DNA of 64,000 nucleotides. Source: Euglena gracilis (lineage: Eukaryota > Euglenida > Euglenophyceae > Euglenales). How positions within the stretch are numbered: the first letter of the stretch is position 1; every line of letters begins with the position of its first letter. Made by a program: the position numbers and the translations under genes. Location: the NCBI GenBank assembly GCA_039621445.1, contig CP154956.1, forward strand, positions 11,593,443 through 11,657,442, read 5' to 3'. Positions 52,819-62,075 of the stretch are shown one piece after another. Under the pieces are notes generated by a model, which saw only the letters and a list, made by a program, of their open reading frames with translations, did no database searches and was not told the origin of the DNA.

Positions 52819-54078
52819 CAGGGGTGTAGAAAGTGGGGGTCGGGGGGGGCGGCCGCCCCCCCCCCGGGATTTTGGAAAGAAATTTTTTTTTTGGCAGGAG
52901 CATAGTGGGCATTTTTTTTGTTTTTTTTAAAAAAACAAAACAACGTGTTTTTTTTAAAAAAAACATCAAAAAAAAACAAAAGGGAAATTTCATTGAGAAA
53001 GCTCGTTATGAAACACCCAAACCATACTTTGAACCATTGATCATGGCATTGCAAAGAAAAATATCATACTCCTGCCGCAGGAGTATGATATTTTTCTTTG
53101 CAATGCCATGATCAATGGTTCAAAGGGTGTTACCATCTCGGCTGCCTTCGGCAGCCACCTTACGAGTTAAAATCACATTTCTGGAAAATGAAATTGCAAA
53201 ATCCATTATCCTCTCGGCCGCCCTTGGCGGCCGAAATAAAGCCCTTGAGAAAATGCTCATTTCACCTCCCTGAAACCCATGGCACTTCTTGATGTCTAAT
53301 TTTGCCCACAAACCAACTCTTTTCCCCTCCTTTGATACTAATTGTTTTTTTTTTGGGACCCCACAAACCACTTTCACCTTGGCTGTTTGAGAACAATCCG
53401 ATTCCCCATCACCCCCCCCCCTCCATTTTCTTGACCAGCTGAGTTTGGGGAAACTCTGCGGGTCAATTTCAATGAAAAAAACAATTTGCGCAAAGTGAAA
53501 AAAATCGCTTCTTCGCAACCCCCACCCATCCCAGGTTGCAAAGTCGACAGTTGGGTTGAGTTGGGAGGTTTCCAAAGGGGTTCTACCCATGATTTCGCTT
53601 TCTAGTTTTTTGGGGGGCATTGGAGGCTAGTCCACTTCGGGACCCCGGACTCCCCCTCCCCCCTCCCCCCTGTTCAGTTCACTTCAGAAGTGCACAGGGG
53701 GCCTTGAGACCGCCCCCCTCCCCTCCCGTGTACCTGGATGCGCTTGTTCATTTTGGGAAAAAACTGAGAAACGGAACGACGGGCGAACACCCAAAAGTGC
53801 ATTTTTTCAAAAAAAATTTCGGCGCCTTCAGCGCCGGACCCCCCCTCCCCCCTCCCCCCTCCGGGAAGTCAACATGTCCAGTTCAATTCGGAAGTGAACA
53901 GGGGGGTCCGGGACCCCCCCTCCCCCCTGTACCTGGGCTCCATTGGGCTTCAAAGAGACGTTAGCGTCTCGGCCCCTTTGGGGCCAGGAGGACAGAGAAA
54001 AATTTATTTTGGTTGTGCCAAGAAAATTTTTTTGGCCCCCCCCCCCCCCCCCGGGAAAAAATTGTTCCTACACCTATG
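52819..54078. mobile_element. hAT-like element with CAGGGGTGTAG ends, copy 1
   Basis: 8-bp duplication CCTTTACT (52811-52818 and 54079-54086), ends CAGGGGTGTAG and CTACACCTATG. Removing it restores the hAT transposase frame (AFT-RHLQQDT). G and C runs sit just inside both ends. A 5' fragment of the CATAGTGGGC family (from 52909) and a palindrome (53028-53123) are inside. Same family as 58997-60185. Confidence 0.9.
53028..53123. repeat. 96-bp perfect palindrome
   Basis: TTTGAACCATTGATCATGG ... CCATGATCAATGGTTCAAA, arms of about 45 bp meeting at CTGCCGCAG. The left arm continues the CATAGTGGGC-family sequence (CATACTTTGAA), so the family copy turns back on itself here. Confidence 0.9.
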
Positions 54079-54398
54079 CCTTTACTAGGCACCTTCAACA
54101 GGACACTCAAACGGCCTTGCTCAATAAACTCAGGGGCTCTGATATCTTTTTGCTCGTCGACGGTGGAACCCTAAACCGAAAACGTTTGCTGAATGCATGT
54201 CTTGGATGGAATGGCGAAACATATTTCTACAAGTCTGTGCGTGTCCCAAATTTGACAGCAGTGGAGGTGCGTGTTTTTGTTGTGTTTCCCACGTTCAAAA
54301 CACCATCTGTTGCAGATTGCCTCCACATTGAAAAGGTTGATCGCGGACCTTGCTCAGCACAGGGTGTTCATTTCTGTGTGGTCGCCACTCACAGTTGA
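54079..54398 (+). pseudogene. hAT transposase, DUF659-like region
   Basis: FTRHLQQDTQTALLNKLRGS, then IFLLVDGGTLNRKRLLNACL and TYFYKSVRVPNLTAVEV. The (L/V)DG-T-N-----L-N pattern with a following F..S is that of DUF659 hAT transposases and holds the first catalytic Asp. The gene stops at 54398, the border of the inverted segment; the rest of the transposase is missing. Confidence 0.7.
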
Positions 54399-54547
54399 CT
54401 GTACAAAAATTCGAGCAACAATCTTTTTGAAGGAAATGCCAGGGAATTTGTTTGCGCTGGTGTGGCAGGGCTCCACAAACCCTCCCCCCAACCATCCCCC
54501 GAACTGTCAACTGTGGTTTGTTGGAAAAGACATTGACCAAAACTGAG

Positions 54548-54949
54548 ATGGACAGGGCCAAAGTGGTTCTTGTGACCCCTGACTGGAGTGGAGGTTCGAG
54601 CACAAATTGGAGAAGACTGTTGGACAGAATGACTGTGGATCAGATTAGTGTGCCTGATGAAAAGGTATTCGTGCGTGAAAAAGATCAAAAGGTCCTTCCG
54701 AAACCCCAGTGGGGGACTCTTATTTCTGTGGTGGATGGAACCCGAATTCGTGTGTCTGAGCTTGACACAAGACTTTTGGCACACCTCCATCGCAGATGCA
54801 AAAATCTTGGTCTGTCTGATCTGAAAGCCGTTCACAAACCAAAGGAAGTCTTTGTGGAAGTTGATGACCAAGAGCCAAAACCACCTGTTCCCTGCACACC
54901 ATCAAAGCCCTGTGAGCCCAAACTGCCTGAACTCTCGCAATTTCCCTGA
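54548..54949 (+). pseudogene. Methyltransferase-like region of the third Ty3 element (C-terminal half)
   Basis: AKVVLVTPDWSGGSSTNWRR, KVLPKPQWGTLISVVDGTRI and a Pro-rich linker align with MVLVHPDW..., KVLPSPLWNTFVSVVDT of the first element. The part with DLFA and NPPF is missing or unreadable. Followed at 54959 by DLFMAELTREVDSQIFQ, matching NFLAELTKDIESELSLFQ. Confidence 0.75.
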
Positions 54950-55052
54950 AAGACGATTTTGAGTGATTCAACCTGGGATTTGGACTTGTTCATGGCTGAA
55001 CTGACCCGTGAAGTGGACTCACAAATTTTTCAGATTGTTGAATTGCTCCAAC

Positions 55053-55190
55053 CAAGGTTGGTAATTGATCTTGCATTTTGGGATTTTGCGAGATCTTGCA
55101 CCCCCTTGCGATATTTGCGATACGATCGAGAATTGCGATATTATTTTTTAAGCCCCCCCGCTGAAAAATTTTGTCTGTCACATCCTTGGC
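55053..55190 (-). mobile_element. hAT right end (inverted with its segment)
   Basis: CAAGGTTGGTAATTG next to GCTCCAAC (55045-55052), then TTGCGATATTTGCGATACG-type repeats like those at the left end (52080-52160). Confidence 0.75.
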
Positions 55191-55195
55191 CAGCG

Positions 55196-55392
55196 TAAGT
55201 CACCTGCGCTGTTCACCCTGGCACCACGATGAGGTGATGTGACTGGCCAGGCCCCCCCCCATTTTACTGCCGGAGACGGCGAGGATTGGTTCAGGCGCTT
55301 CTTGTCCTCACGTTTTTTGGTCCAACAGGCATCCTCATAATGACCGACACGCTTGCAGTATTTGCAGGTTACCACCCCGGGAGGCCCGACCG
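55196..55392 (-). pseudogene. Third Ty3 element: CCHC zinc knuckle
   Basis: CKYCKRVGHYEDACW is a C-x2-C-x4-H-x4-C knuckle, homologous to the one broken by TGA at 24555. The protease expected next is absent; the sequence runs into the inverted segment. Confidence 0.8.
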
Positions 55393-55516
55393 GACAATAT
55401 GGGGGGGGGACAATATGGGGGTACCAAAGGAATTTCATTGGCCGAGCCAAAAAAAACCCCCCGTCGGCCGGGGCCGAGGGACAATATGGGGGGGGGACAA
55501 TATGGGGGGGGTATTT
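55393..55516. mobile_element. Small insertion with GGACAATATGGGGG ends
   Basis: GGACAATATGGGGGGGGGAC is present at both sides in direct orientation (55394-55420, 55480-55510) within the gag tail. About 125 bp; class unknown. Confidence 0.5.
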
Positions 55517-55740
55517 TGGTTGAAATTTGGCTCGTTGCTGCCGTCTGCGGGGGGTCCACGGCCAGAAGGTTTGTTTTGGTTGGAACCTTTGCCTTTGCCT
55601 TTGCCCTTGGACTTGCCTTTGCCAGGGTTGGTTGAACTTGGCTCATCACTTTCCCCAACCAGGTGGATTTGGCAGACTTCTCACGGCCTTCTTCGGGGGC
55701 CTCTGACCCGTAGCTGTCCGGTGTAACCACAGCTGTGCAG
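55517..55740 (-). pseudogene. Third Ty3 element: basic gag tail
   Basis: GKGKSKGKGKGKG followed by SNQNKPSGRGPPADG in one frame, like the GKGKGKGK tail of the first element. Interrupted upstream by the hAT element at 55787. Confidence 0.7.
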
Positions 55741-55786
55741 TCTCAAAACCAGCACCGATGCAGAGGAGATTCGGATGTCTCTTGAT

Positions 55787-57104
55787 CAGGGATGACCCTC
55801 GTTTTCTAACCGATCGTTTTAAAACACGTTTTTTTCGAAAAAAACCCGTTTTTTTGAAAAAAACCGGTTTTTTTACCTTCGCCGCCCCCCGCCGTTTTTT
55901 TCAAAAAAATGTTTTTAGTTTCTTTTTTCCTTCGCCCCTCGCCCCTCAAGGCATGAGAAGAACACCACTGTCTGAGTTGCACTCGCCGTCACCTGGAAAC
56001 TTGCACCTTGGGGACCCGAAAATAAACGCCAGTTTCTCACTTTTTTTTTGCGCTCTTGGACACACTGCCTGCCGAGGGCTTTGTTGTTTCCCCCGGCCCC
56101 CCAGAGAAAGGACCGTTTTCATGGACCCCGGGCTGGAAAAAAAAACCCCCGGGACAGGACCCGCCCTGTGGTGCAAAACTTTTCCCCCAAGATGGGGCAC
56201 AAAACTGCCCCAAGATGGGGGCACAAAAATGCCCCAAGATGGGGCACGAAACTCCCCAAAATGTTGGTGCCAAAGTTGTGCCAGAAAACTGGACCCAAAA
56301 AGTTTCCAAAATGTTGCCCCAACCTGTGGCACAAAACTCCCGCCATGTGGACACAAGATGTGGCCCCTATCTGTGACGAAGATGTGGCCCACAGCTGTGC
56401 CCAAGGTGTGCCAGAAAGCGAGACCCAAAAAGATGTGGCACCAAAATGTTGCCCACCTGTGGCACCAAATTGCCCCCAAGATGTGCACCAAACTGGCCCC
56501 AAGATGTGCACCAAACTCTGGCCCCAAGATGTGCACTAAATTGGCCAAAATGTGGACAGCAGAATGGTCCTAAAATGCTTCCCCCGGCTGTGGCCAAGAT
56601 GTGGCCCAAAATGTGGCACCAAACTGGGGGTGAATGTTGAATGTGCTTGGGTGGACAAAAAACTGTTTAAGGAGCTTTTCCCAGGGCAAGGCAAAACACA
56701 GCTGAAACAGAAACAGCTGAAACAAAAAAACAGGACCAACTTACTTGAAGCACATCATCACGAACTTCTGCAGCAGCGCCTTGCGAAGGTCCTCAAGTTC
56801 ATTCATTTTTCTTTTATCTCACTTGACCTTTAAGCAACTCACTTGGATCTTGAAAGTTGTCAAATTGACGTGTCGCACTTGTTTTTATAATTTGAACCCC
56901 ACCATGGACCTTCACCTGTCGGCCAAGCTGTATGAAAGAATGCATACCCATTGCAACACAGGATCCTCGATACCCATCAGGATATATAAGGATTTAACCA
57001 GACACCGCGATTCCTAATCCAAAAAAACCAACGGTGGTTTTTTTGAAACAAAAAAACGCAGTTTTTGGTTTTTTTCGAAAAAAACCAAAAAAACACCATC
57101 CCTG
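55787..57104. mobile_element. hAT-like element with CAGGGATG ends
   Basis: 8-bp duplication CTCTTGAT (55779-55786 and 57105-57112), ends CAGGGATG...CATCCCTG. Runs such as CGTTTTTTTCGAAAAAAACC near both ends (55830-55880, 57015-57095) pair with each other. 1318 bp without a transposase; the middle is a tandem array. Confidence 0.88.
56180..56640. repeat. Tandem repeat of CCAAGATGGGGCACAAAACT type
   Basis: About 15 imperfect units of 20-33 bp using words such as CCCCAAGATG(G/T)GGCAC and CACCAAACTGGCCCCAAGAT. It shares GTGGCACCAAACTGGC words with 37930-38340. Confidence 0.85.
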
Positions 57105-57112
57105 CTCTTGAT

Positions 57113-57590
57113 AGCATTGCCATGGCACAGAAATGCAGCACCAAAACACCCATTTCTATCTTTTGATGCCCATTTTCCCGGCAGCAAAAGGGGGGTTCAA
57201 CAAAAAAGCTGGGAATACAGAAAACGTTCCAGGGCATCATCCGTGACTTTTTTCCGCCAAAATTCTTTCAGGGAATCAAAGGTCAAACATTTGTCACACT
57301 TGCGTTCATCAGCTCTCATGTCTTTCCATTGCAGGGGGTGAATTTTGGACACAAGCATCAGAAGCTTTTCTTGTTCACCCAGGGCATCAGGGGACATCCG
57401 GGACAAAATGTCAGACATTCCGACAAACAGCGATTCGAGCTCACCTGGGGAAGGCTCTTTTGACAATTGGGGAAGCCTGGAAAGTTGGGCTCAGATTTTC
57501 AACCTTCAGGTATACCTGCATCAGTCGGGTGACAAAATCCGAAAATTCATCCACTTCCTCGGCAAGTCGTTCGACAACTCTTACCCTCCA
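57113..57590 (-). pseudogene. Third Ty3 element: gag capsid fragment
   Basis: VVERLAEEVDEFSDF, then after a one-base shift SRMSPDALGEQEKLLMLVSK, IHPLQWKDMRADERK and FDSLKEFWRKKV, which align with LVEKVMDENDDF..., LSPQAMSEQEKFLVLLRKLH of the first gag. N-terminal half missing beyond 57590. Confidence 0.8.
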
Positions 57591-58190
57591 CCCCCCTATT
57601 TGGCTAATGGCCGGGCTCCTTCGGACCCCCAATTAGCCCATTTGGGGGGGGGACAATTAGGGGGGGGTCGCTGAGCTCTTATCCCTTTATGCCTTTATGG
57701 GTTAGAGCGAAGCTTACACTTGGCAACCCCCCCCCCCTCGACCGGCTCTAGGCGGTAGACTGGGGGGGGGGTCCTGGTGGGTGGTCGGCCGACTAGTCGG
57801 CCGACCACCCAATTGGTCGGCTGACTAGGCCTGGTCGGCAGCTAGTCGGCGAGACACGTGTTGAAAATCAGCCCGAAAACACAAAACTGGACTGGGCCAT
57901 CGCCGCGTCAACCCCAAAGGTTTTACCCTCCCCCCCACCTATTTGCCCCCCCCCTAATTGGCTAATTGGGGGTCCCGTTGGACCGTCCATTAGCCAATTA
58001 GGGGGGGGGTCAGGATTATTGGCCATTGGCCGGGGTAACCAGGGTGTGACGTAGAGCTGAGCTCTTTGGGAGACCAACCTGGCCCGGCCTGGCTTGCCAG
58101 CGGCCCATCGGCGCGGTCCGGCCCGGACTGGCCCGGCGGCTCGGCCCTGCCGGCGGCCCGGCGGCCCGGCAGCCCGGCCCGGCTTATATT
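57591..58190. repeat. Mixed dispersed repeats including stray satellite modules
   Basis: CTTACCCTCC...CCTATTTGGC words recur at 57580 and 57919. GTCGCTGAGCTCTTATCCCT with AGCGAAGCTTAC (57668-57716) and GTGTGACGTAGAGCTGAGCT (58044-58064, reversed) are modules of the satellite at 1-10998. TAGTCGGCCGAC palindrome at 57780-57830. No gene. Confidence 0.6.
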
Positions 58191-58475
58191 GACTTATATA
58201 CAACGGAGAGAGGCGTTCTTTTGCCAAAAGTGGCCCAAAATGGACATTTTCCCCCAATTTTTTTTTGCAAAAAATATGCAATTTTTTTTTTGCATATCCA
58301 CCCCCGATAGGGGGGTTCTGGAGCCATTTGGGTGGGTTTTGACTGCTTTTGGGGTGATTTGGACAAAATTTTTTCTCAGGGGGGGCTTAAAAGTCGGCAA
58401 AACTGACCCGTAACTACATTAGAGTGGGTGGTCGGCCGACTAGTCTGCCGACCACCCAGGAGGGGGGGGGTTGGT
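58191..58475. repeat. Spacer and short copy of the TAGTCGG family
   Basis: GGGGGGCTTAAAAGTCGG (58380) through GGTCGGCCGACTAG (58430-58455), as in the copy at 19140-19210. No gene in the remainder. Confidence 0.55.
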
Positions 58476-58565
58476 AAGCTGCACTCAAAATCAGAAGTGG
58501 CTGCACTCAAAATCAAGGATAGACTGCACTCAAAATCTGGGGTATTCTGCACTCAAAATCATGGG
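58476..58565. repeat. Four tandem copies of CTGCACTCAAAATC
   Basis: CTGCACTCAAAATC at about 58480, 58501, 58526 and 58548, with 8-12 bp spacers. Confidence 0.8.
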
Positions 58566-58860
58566 GCTGGCAGACAGTCGGTTGGAGCTACAAATTGCAA
58601 ACAGACTTTGTTGAAATTGAGTGGCAAACTGTCCAAAACACTTGCAGAACAGAATCAGAAATTCTCTGACAAACAGGGTTGATCCAGAACCAAACCACCA
58701 AAACAGACTTTGCAAAGTTGTGAGTTGGAAAGTTCAAAAACAAACTGATAAACAACTTTGGTGCAAAGAACTTTGGCAAACAAGTTGGCAAACAAACTTG
58801 CAGAAATTTGTCAACAATTCTGATCAAACAAATCCCAAAGTTGCACAACCAGACCCCGGG
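58566..58860. other. No gene; CpG-poor segment
   Basis: Even-composition, CpG-poor sequence unlike its neighbours. In style it resembles the leader between LTR and gag of the first Ty3 element (23217-23642) read in reverse, so it could be leader of the third element (inference only). Confidence 0.3.
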
Positions 58861-58996
58861 AACCTCAAAAAAAAACGGTCAATCCCCCCCCCCCTAAACC
58901 TCATGACTGACCCCCTGGCTCGTACATTAGAGTGGGAAATCAGCCGACCAGTCGACCGACTACCCACTACCCCCCCCCCACCCCACCCCGTCTCGC

Positions 58997-60185
58997 CATA
59001 GGTGTAGAAGTGGCCCCCCCCCCCCCCCGCCGTGCCCAGCCTCCATTGAATGTGGCGAAAGTGTGGCAATTTTTAACATTGATGCCTTTTGTGTTTTGGG
59101 ATTTCAAAAAAGAGTGCAAAATATGAAAAAAGACGGCAGTGAGAAAAACCGGCTCTCTGAGCCATTTTGCATGGAACAGAAAAGAAATGCATTGCCGCCC
59201 GAAGGTTTCCCAAAAGGTTTCTCCAAAAGGTTTCCCCAAAAAGAGCCAAATTTGTCAACAGGAATGGTGTGTTTATGAAAAAATGAATTTTAGAAGCCAT
59301 GTCAAAACACACGCCGTTTGTTTCCGCCCCGTGGAAAAAGATTTTTGCCCCCTCCGACCCATGAGTTTTGGAGCAAAAACAGAATGAAAAGTTGCGACCT
59401 TTTGTGAGACATTTAAAAGGCACAGAGAATGTGGTGAGTATAATACACAGGGGGCTGAGGGGGGGGGGGGTAGGGTGGTGACTGAAATTTCCGGCCCCCT
59501 GAAATTTCACAAAATTTCACAATTTTTTACTTTTCTTTCCGACCACTTTTCACGAACGTCACCACCATGGCGAGCGGGCGGCCGCTGGGGGAGGGGGGGT
59601 CCGATTGGGCCATCAAAAAATGTTCTTTGGGCTGCGCGCGGAGCATTTGCCATTTTATGTCAAAATGGTCATTTCGTCCATTTTTAGGCCTCAAAAGGTC
59701 GCGGGTTGTTGGGTGGCAAAGTGGGGGGGGTCGAAGGTAGGCTTCTTTTTAAGTCACCTGACCCTCCACCCCCAGGGGAGGGGGGGTGGGTGGGTGGGTC
59801 CGGGCCGGACCCCCCCCCCGGGAGGGGGTCCCGCGCCGAAGGCGCTGGGTATACCTTTTCGGCGAAGCGACGAAAAATTTTGAAATTGCCTTTAACGGGC
59901 TCGATTTTGGGGAGGTCCCCCCCCCCCGGGTTCCCGCGCCACCCTGGGTGGGTGGGGGGCGCCCCCCCCCCCCCCCCCCCCCCGGGGGTCTTAAAAAGAA
60001 GCCTGGTCGAAGGCGGCCGCGCAGGGGCCGTGCGGGGGGGTGTGCCTAGCCCCCAATGCCATCTTTTTTGGAAAAGAGCGCCACCGCCTCGCCGCCCTTT
60101 GGGCGGCGGGGAAAAATGGTCATAATGGGCGTTGTCAAGAATCTCGCCCCCCCCCCCCCGAGAAAAAAATACTTCTACACCCCTG
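58997..60185. mobile_element. hAT-like element with CA-GGTGTAG ends, copy 2
   Basis: 8-bp duplication CGTCTCGC (58989-58996 and 60186-60193), ends CATAGGTGTAG and CTACACCCCTG. It split a TAGTCGG-family repeat, which resumes at once after it (CGTCTCGCCGACTAG). G/C runs lie inside both ends, as in copy 1. The interior (59100-60050) has no recognised gene. Confidence 0.9.
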
Positions 60186-60193
60186 CGTCTCGC

Positions 60194-60506
60194 CGACTAG
60201 TTACCGACCCGGCCTAGTCGGTCGACCCGGCCTAGTCGGTCGACCAATTGGGTAGTTGGCCGACTACCCACTACCCCCCCCCCTCAGTCTACCGTTTGCC
60301 ACTCACCCCCCTCAAAGTGTCCCCCCTCCCAAAGTGGCTGAAAGGCGCTCAAAGTGGTCATTTTCCTTCGGCGCCAAAGGCCCTTTTTTGGCTCCTCTCT
60401 ACCGGTGCAGAATTTATTACCATTCGCTGCGTTCGGTTTACCATGCCCACCCCCCAACTACCATGCCCTCTCCAGTTAGTCACCCCTTGGGCGGGGAATA
60501 TGGCTG
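60194..60506. repeat. End of a TAGTCGG repeat and CTCAAAGTG words
   Basis: 60194-60300 completes the repeat split by the previous element, ending TCAGTCTACCG. 60303-60395 carries CTCAAAGTGTCCCCCCTCC and TCGGCGCCAAAGG words of the array at 50940-51490. No gene. Confidence 0.6.
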
Positions 60507-60854
60507 AGGGTGACCATAGTGGGCCGGCCTGTTTTTTTGACGTTGTTTTTTTTGTTTTTTTTTAATTCTAACAATGTTTTTTTAAAAAAAAACAAAAAAA
60601 CACCCAGTGGGTTTTGCATGGAAAAATTTTTGAATGCACATTTTCTATACACAAATTGTGGCTGAGCGAAGGGGGCCCCCTGGCCGAACACGTTTTCAGG
60701 CTGAAATCTGGGCTCAGCCACAATTTGTTTAAAAACGTGTTCAGAGCCCGCCAAATGCCTGCCCTGAAATTTGTGGTCATGATTCACGCAAGGGGTCAAA
60801 AACACGAATTTGTGAAATTCGGACCCAAAAAACGGCGCCCTAATGGAAAATGTG

Positions 60855-60985
60855 CCTGAACACAGATGCCTTCACTGAAAACGTGTCATTGCCACAAATG
60901 CCCTCACTGAAAACGTGCCTGAACACAGATGCCTTCACTGAAAACGTGTCATTGCCACAGATGCCCTCACTGAAAACGTGTCACC
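60855..60985. repeat. Tandem GATGCCTTCACTGAAAACGT repeat, left of the PHD gene
   Basis: Two units of about 62 bp alternating CACAGATGCCTTCACTGAAA and CACAAATGCCCTCACTGAAA. The same units recur at 61920-62075 in the same orientation, so they bracket the gene. Confidence 0.9.
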
Positions 60986-61029
60986 CCCCCTTTTTTTCTT
61001 TTTTTCCTTTTCCCCGCAGCCCTGCCAGT

Positions 61030-61755
61030 ATGGCCAAACGCACGGCAAACTTTGTGGATGGTCTTTTGCCACCACCCCCTAGGACGGAATTGTTCCTGCC
61101 TGCTCTCGCGGTATACCAGCAAGATGCCAAGAAGCCGAAGGTTGACCCCCTTCATGGCACCTTGCTGGCACAGGGCACAACAAAGAAAAAGTCCGGCTCC
61201 GCGCCATTTTCCAGGTATTTACAAAGAAAAACCCTCAAATTTCATGGTCACCACTTCCGCAGTGAGCACATGATTGCCATCAACGTTGACGAAGACTACG
61301 TCGACCTCACCCAACCCTCGGCCGCCTGCCCGCCGTCCGTCACCCTGAAAACCGAGGAGGACGACGACGGTGCAGCTATGGCGCGGAACGTTGCACGGTG
61401 GTCAACTTGGGCAAATTTTTGCGCCCCACCAAGTGACGAACACTCGGTCGAAAATCAGGACCTGACCAGTGTTCTCTCTGTCTTTCCCACCGCCGAGCAA
61501 CGTTCCGCTCCTGCGGTCAGCAGCTCCGTTCCCTCCCCTGACCAACCCCCTGTACCTCGTGCTGTGTCCCGACTGCCTATAAAACAGGAGAAATGTGGGT
61601 TTTGTGGTGTTGCCATTCCGAAAAATCCAAATTGTGTGGAGCTGAACAAAGTTGTCTGTGACGCCTGCGGTTTGGCATATCATTTTCATTGCCAAGATTT
61701 GCGGCGGCCACCAAAGTATGGCTCTTTTTTGTGTAAAGCCTGTCGTGTGCCGTGA
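61030..61755 (+). CDS. PHD-finger protein carried by a transposon
   Basis: ATG at 61030 preceded by a pyrimidine tract and CAG (TTTTCCTTTTCCCCGCAG), which looks like a 3' splice site, so an upstream exon is likely; the frame is also open upstream through the tandem repeat. 241 residues. The C-terminal 50 form a C4HC3 PHD finger: CGFC ... VVCDACGLAYHFHC ... FLCKAC. Such fingers read histone H3 tails. Upstream are two SUMO-site-like motifs (LKTE before an acidic patch, IKQE just before the finger) and VDLT, a SUMO-interaction-like motif; these are weak. No catalytic transposase domain. It could be the element's own accessory protein or a captured host exon. Confidence 0.7.
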   Translation: MAKRTANFVDGLLPPPPRTELFLPALAVYQQDAKKPKVDPLHGTLLAQGTTKKKSGSAPFSRYLQRKTLKFHGHHFRSEHMIAINVDEDYVDLTQPSAACPPSVTLKTEEDDDGAAMARNVARWSTWANFCAPPSDEHSVENQDLTSVLSVFPTAEQRSAPAVSSSVPSPDQPPVPRAVSRLPIKQEKCGFCGVAIPKNPNCVELNKVVCDACGLAYHFHCQDLRRPPKYGSFLCKACRVP

Positions 61756-61919
61756 TTTTCGCCCTTTCCCTGTCGTTGTGCCAAGGCAACCTAGCCTTCT
61801 TGTTGTCGTCTTCTTCGTGTTGTAGAGTGCCCCCGACCCGCCTCACCCGTTGAGGACCACCCGGCCTCTCAACCGCACGCCGATTTTCCATGATAGCGAT
61901 TTTCGTTTCTTGCTGGGGG

Positions 61920-62075
61920 TTGCCACAGATGCCCTCACTGAAAGCGTGCCTGAACACAGATGCCTTCACTGAAAACGTGTCATTGCCACAAATGCCCTCA
62001 TTGAAAACGTGCCTGAACACAGATGCCTTCACTGAAAACGTGTCATTGCCACAGATGCCCTCATTGAAAACGTGT
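61920..62075. repeat. Tandem GATGCCTTCACTGAAAACGT repeat, right of the PHD gene
   Basis: About two and a half units of the 62-bp repeat, same strand as the left array. Confidence 0.9.

Larger units (their letters stand above)
52057..54399 (+). mobile_element. hAT element, left part, in the third Ty3 element
   Basis: Starts AAGGTTGGTAATTG next to GTTGGAGC (52049-52056). Its other end, with the same 14 bases and GCTCCAAC, is at 55045-55067 in inverted sense. It holds a BED finger (52279-52680) and a DUF659-like region (54079-54398), with another element inserted between. ATCGCAAATATCGC repeats mark the subterminal region (52080-52160). Confidence 0.8.
54400..55195. other. Inverted segment joining a hAT end and part of the third Ty3 element
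   Basis: Everything on either side of it in the third Ty3 element reads on the minus strand, but here the Ty3 code reads on the plus strand and the hAT right end (55053-55190) faces the wrong way. Reversing this segment would put the hAT right end after its transposase and its target copy GTTGGAGC next to Ty3 code in the right sense. Breakpoints are approximate. Confidence 0.65.
48418..57590 (-). mobile_element. Third Ty3/Gypsy element, related to the first, cut by many insertions
   Basis: Minus-strand fragments in gag-to-RT order: capsid (57590-57113), basic tail (55740-55520), zinc knuckle (55392-55262), RT linker (52048-51753), RT start (49993-49867), RT middle (49640-49569, 48734-48418). 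Part of its methyltransferase-like region lies inverted at 54548-55044. The sequence matches the element at 23029 at the protein level in each part but is a different subfamily. It is truncated at 48418 just before the YxDD box. Inserted elements are listed separately. Confidence 0.8.

Noticed and set aside
54400-54540. N-terminal half of the methyltransferase-like domain with NPPF in the third Ty3 element
   Set aside because: Pro/Asn-rich readings exist in this stretch, but no frame gives a convincing DLFA or NPPF context.
56037-56640. Proteins of 130-200 aa on both strands
   Set aside because: Open-frame by-product of the tandem array inside the hAT-like element.
60850-61029. PHD protein starting at 60850
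   Set aside because: That part is translated tandem repeat with a pyrimidine tract and splice-acceptor-like site before the ATG at 61030; the later start is more credible.
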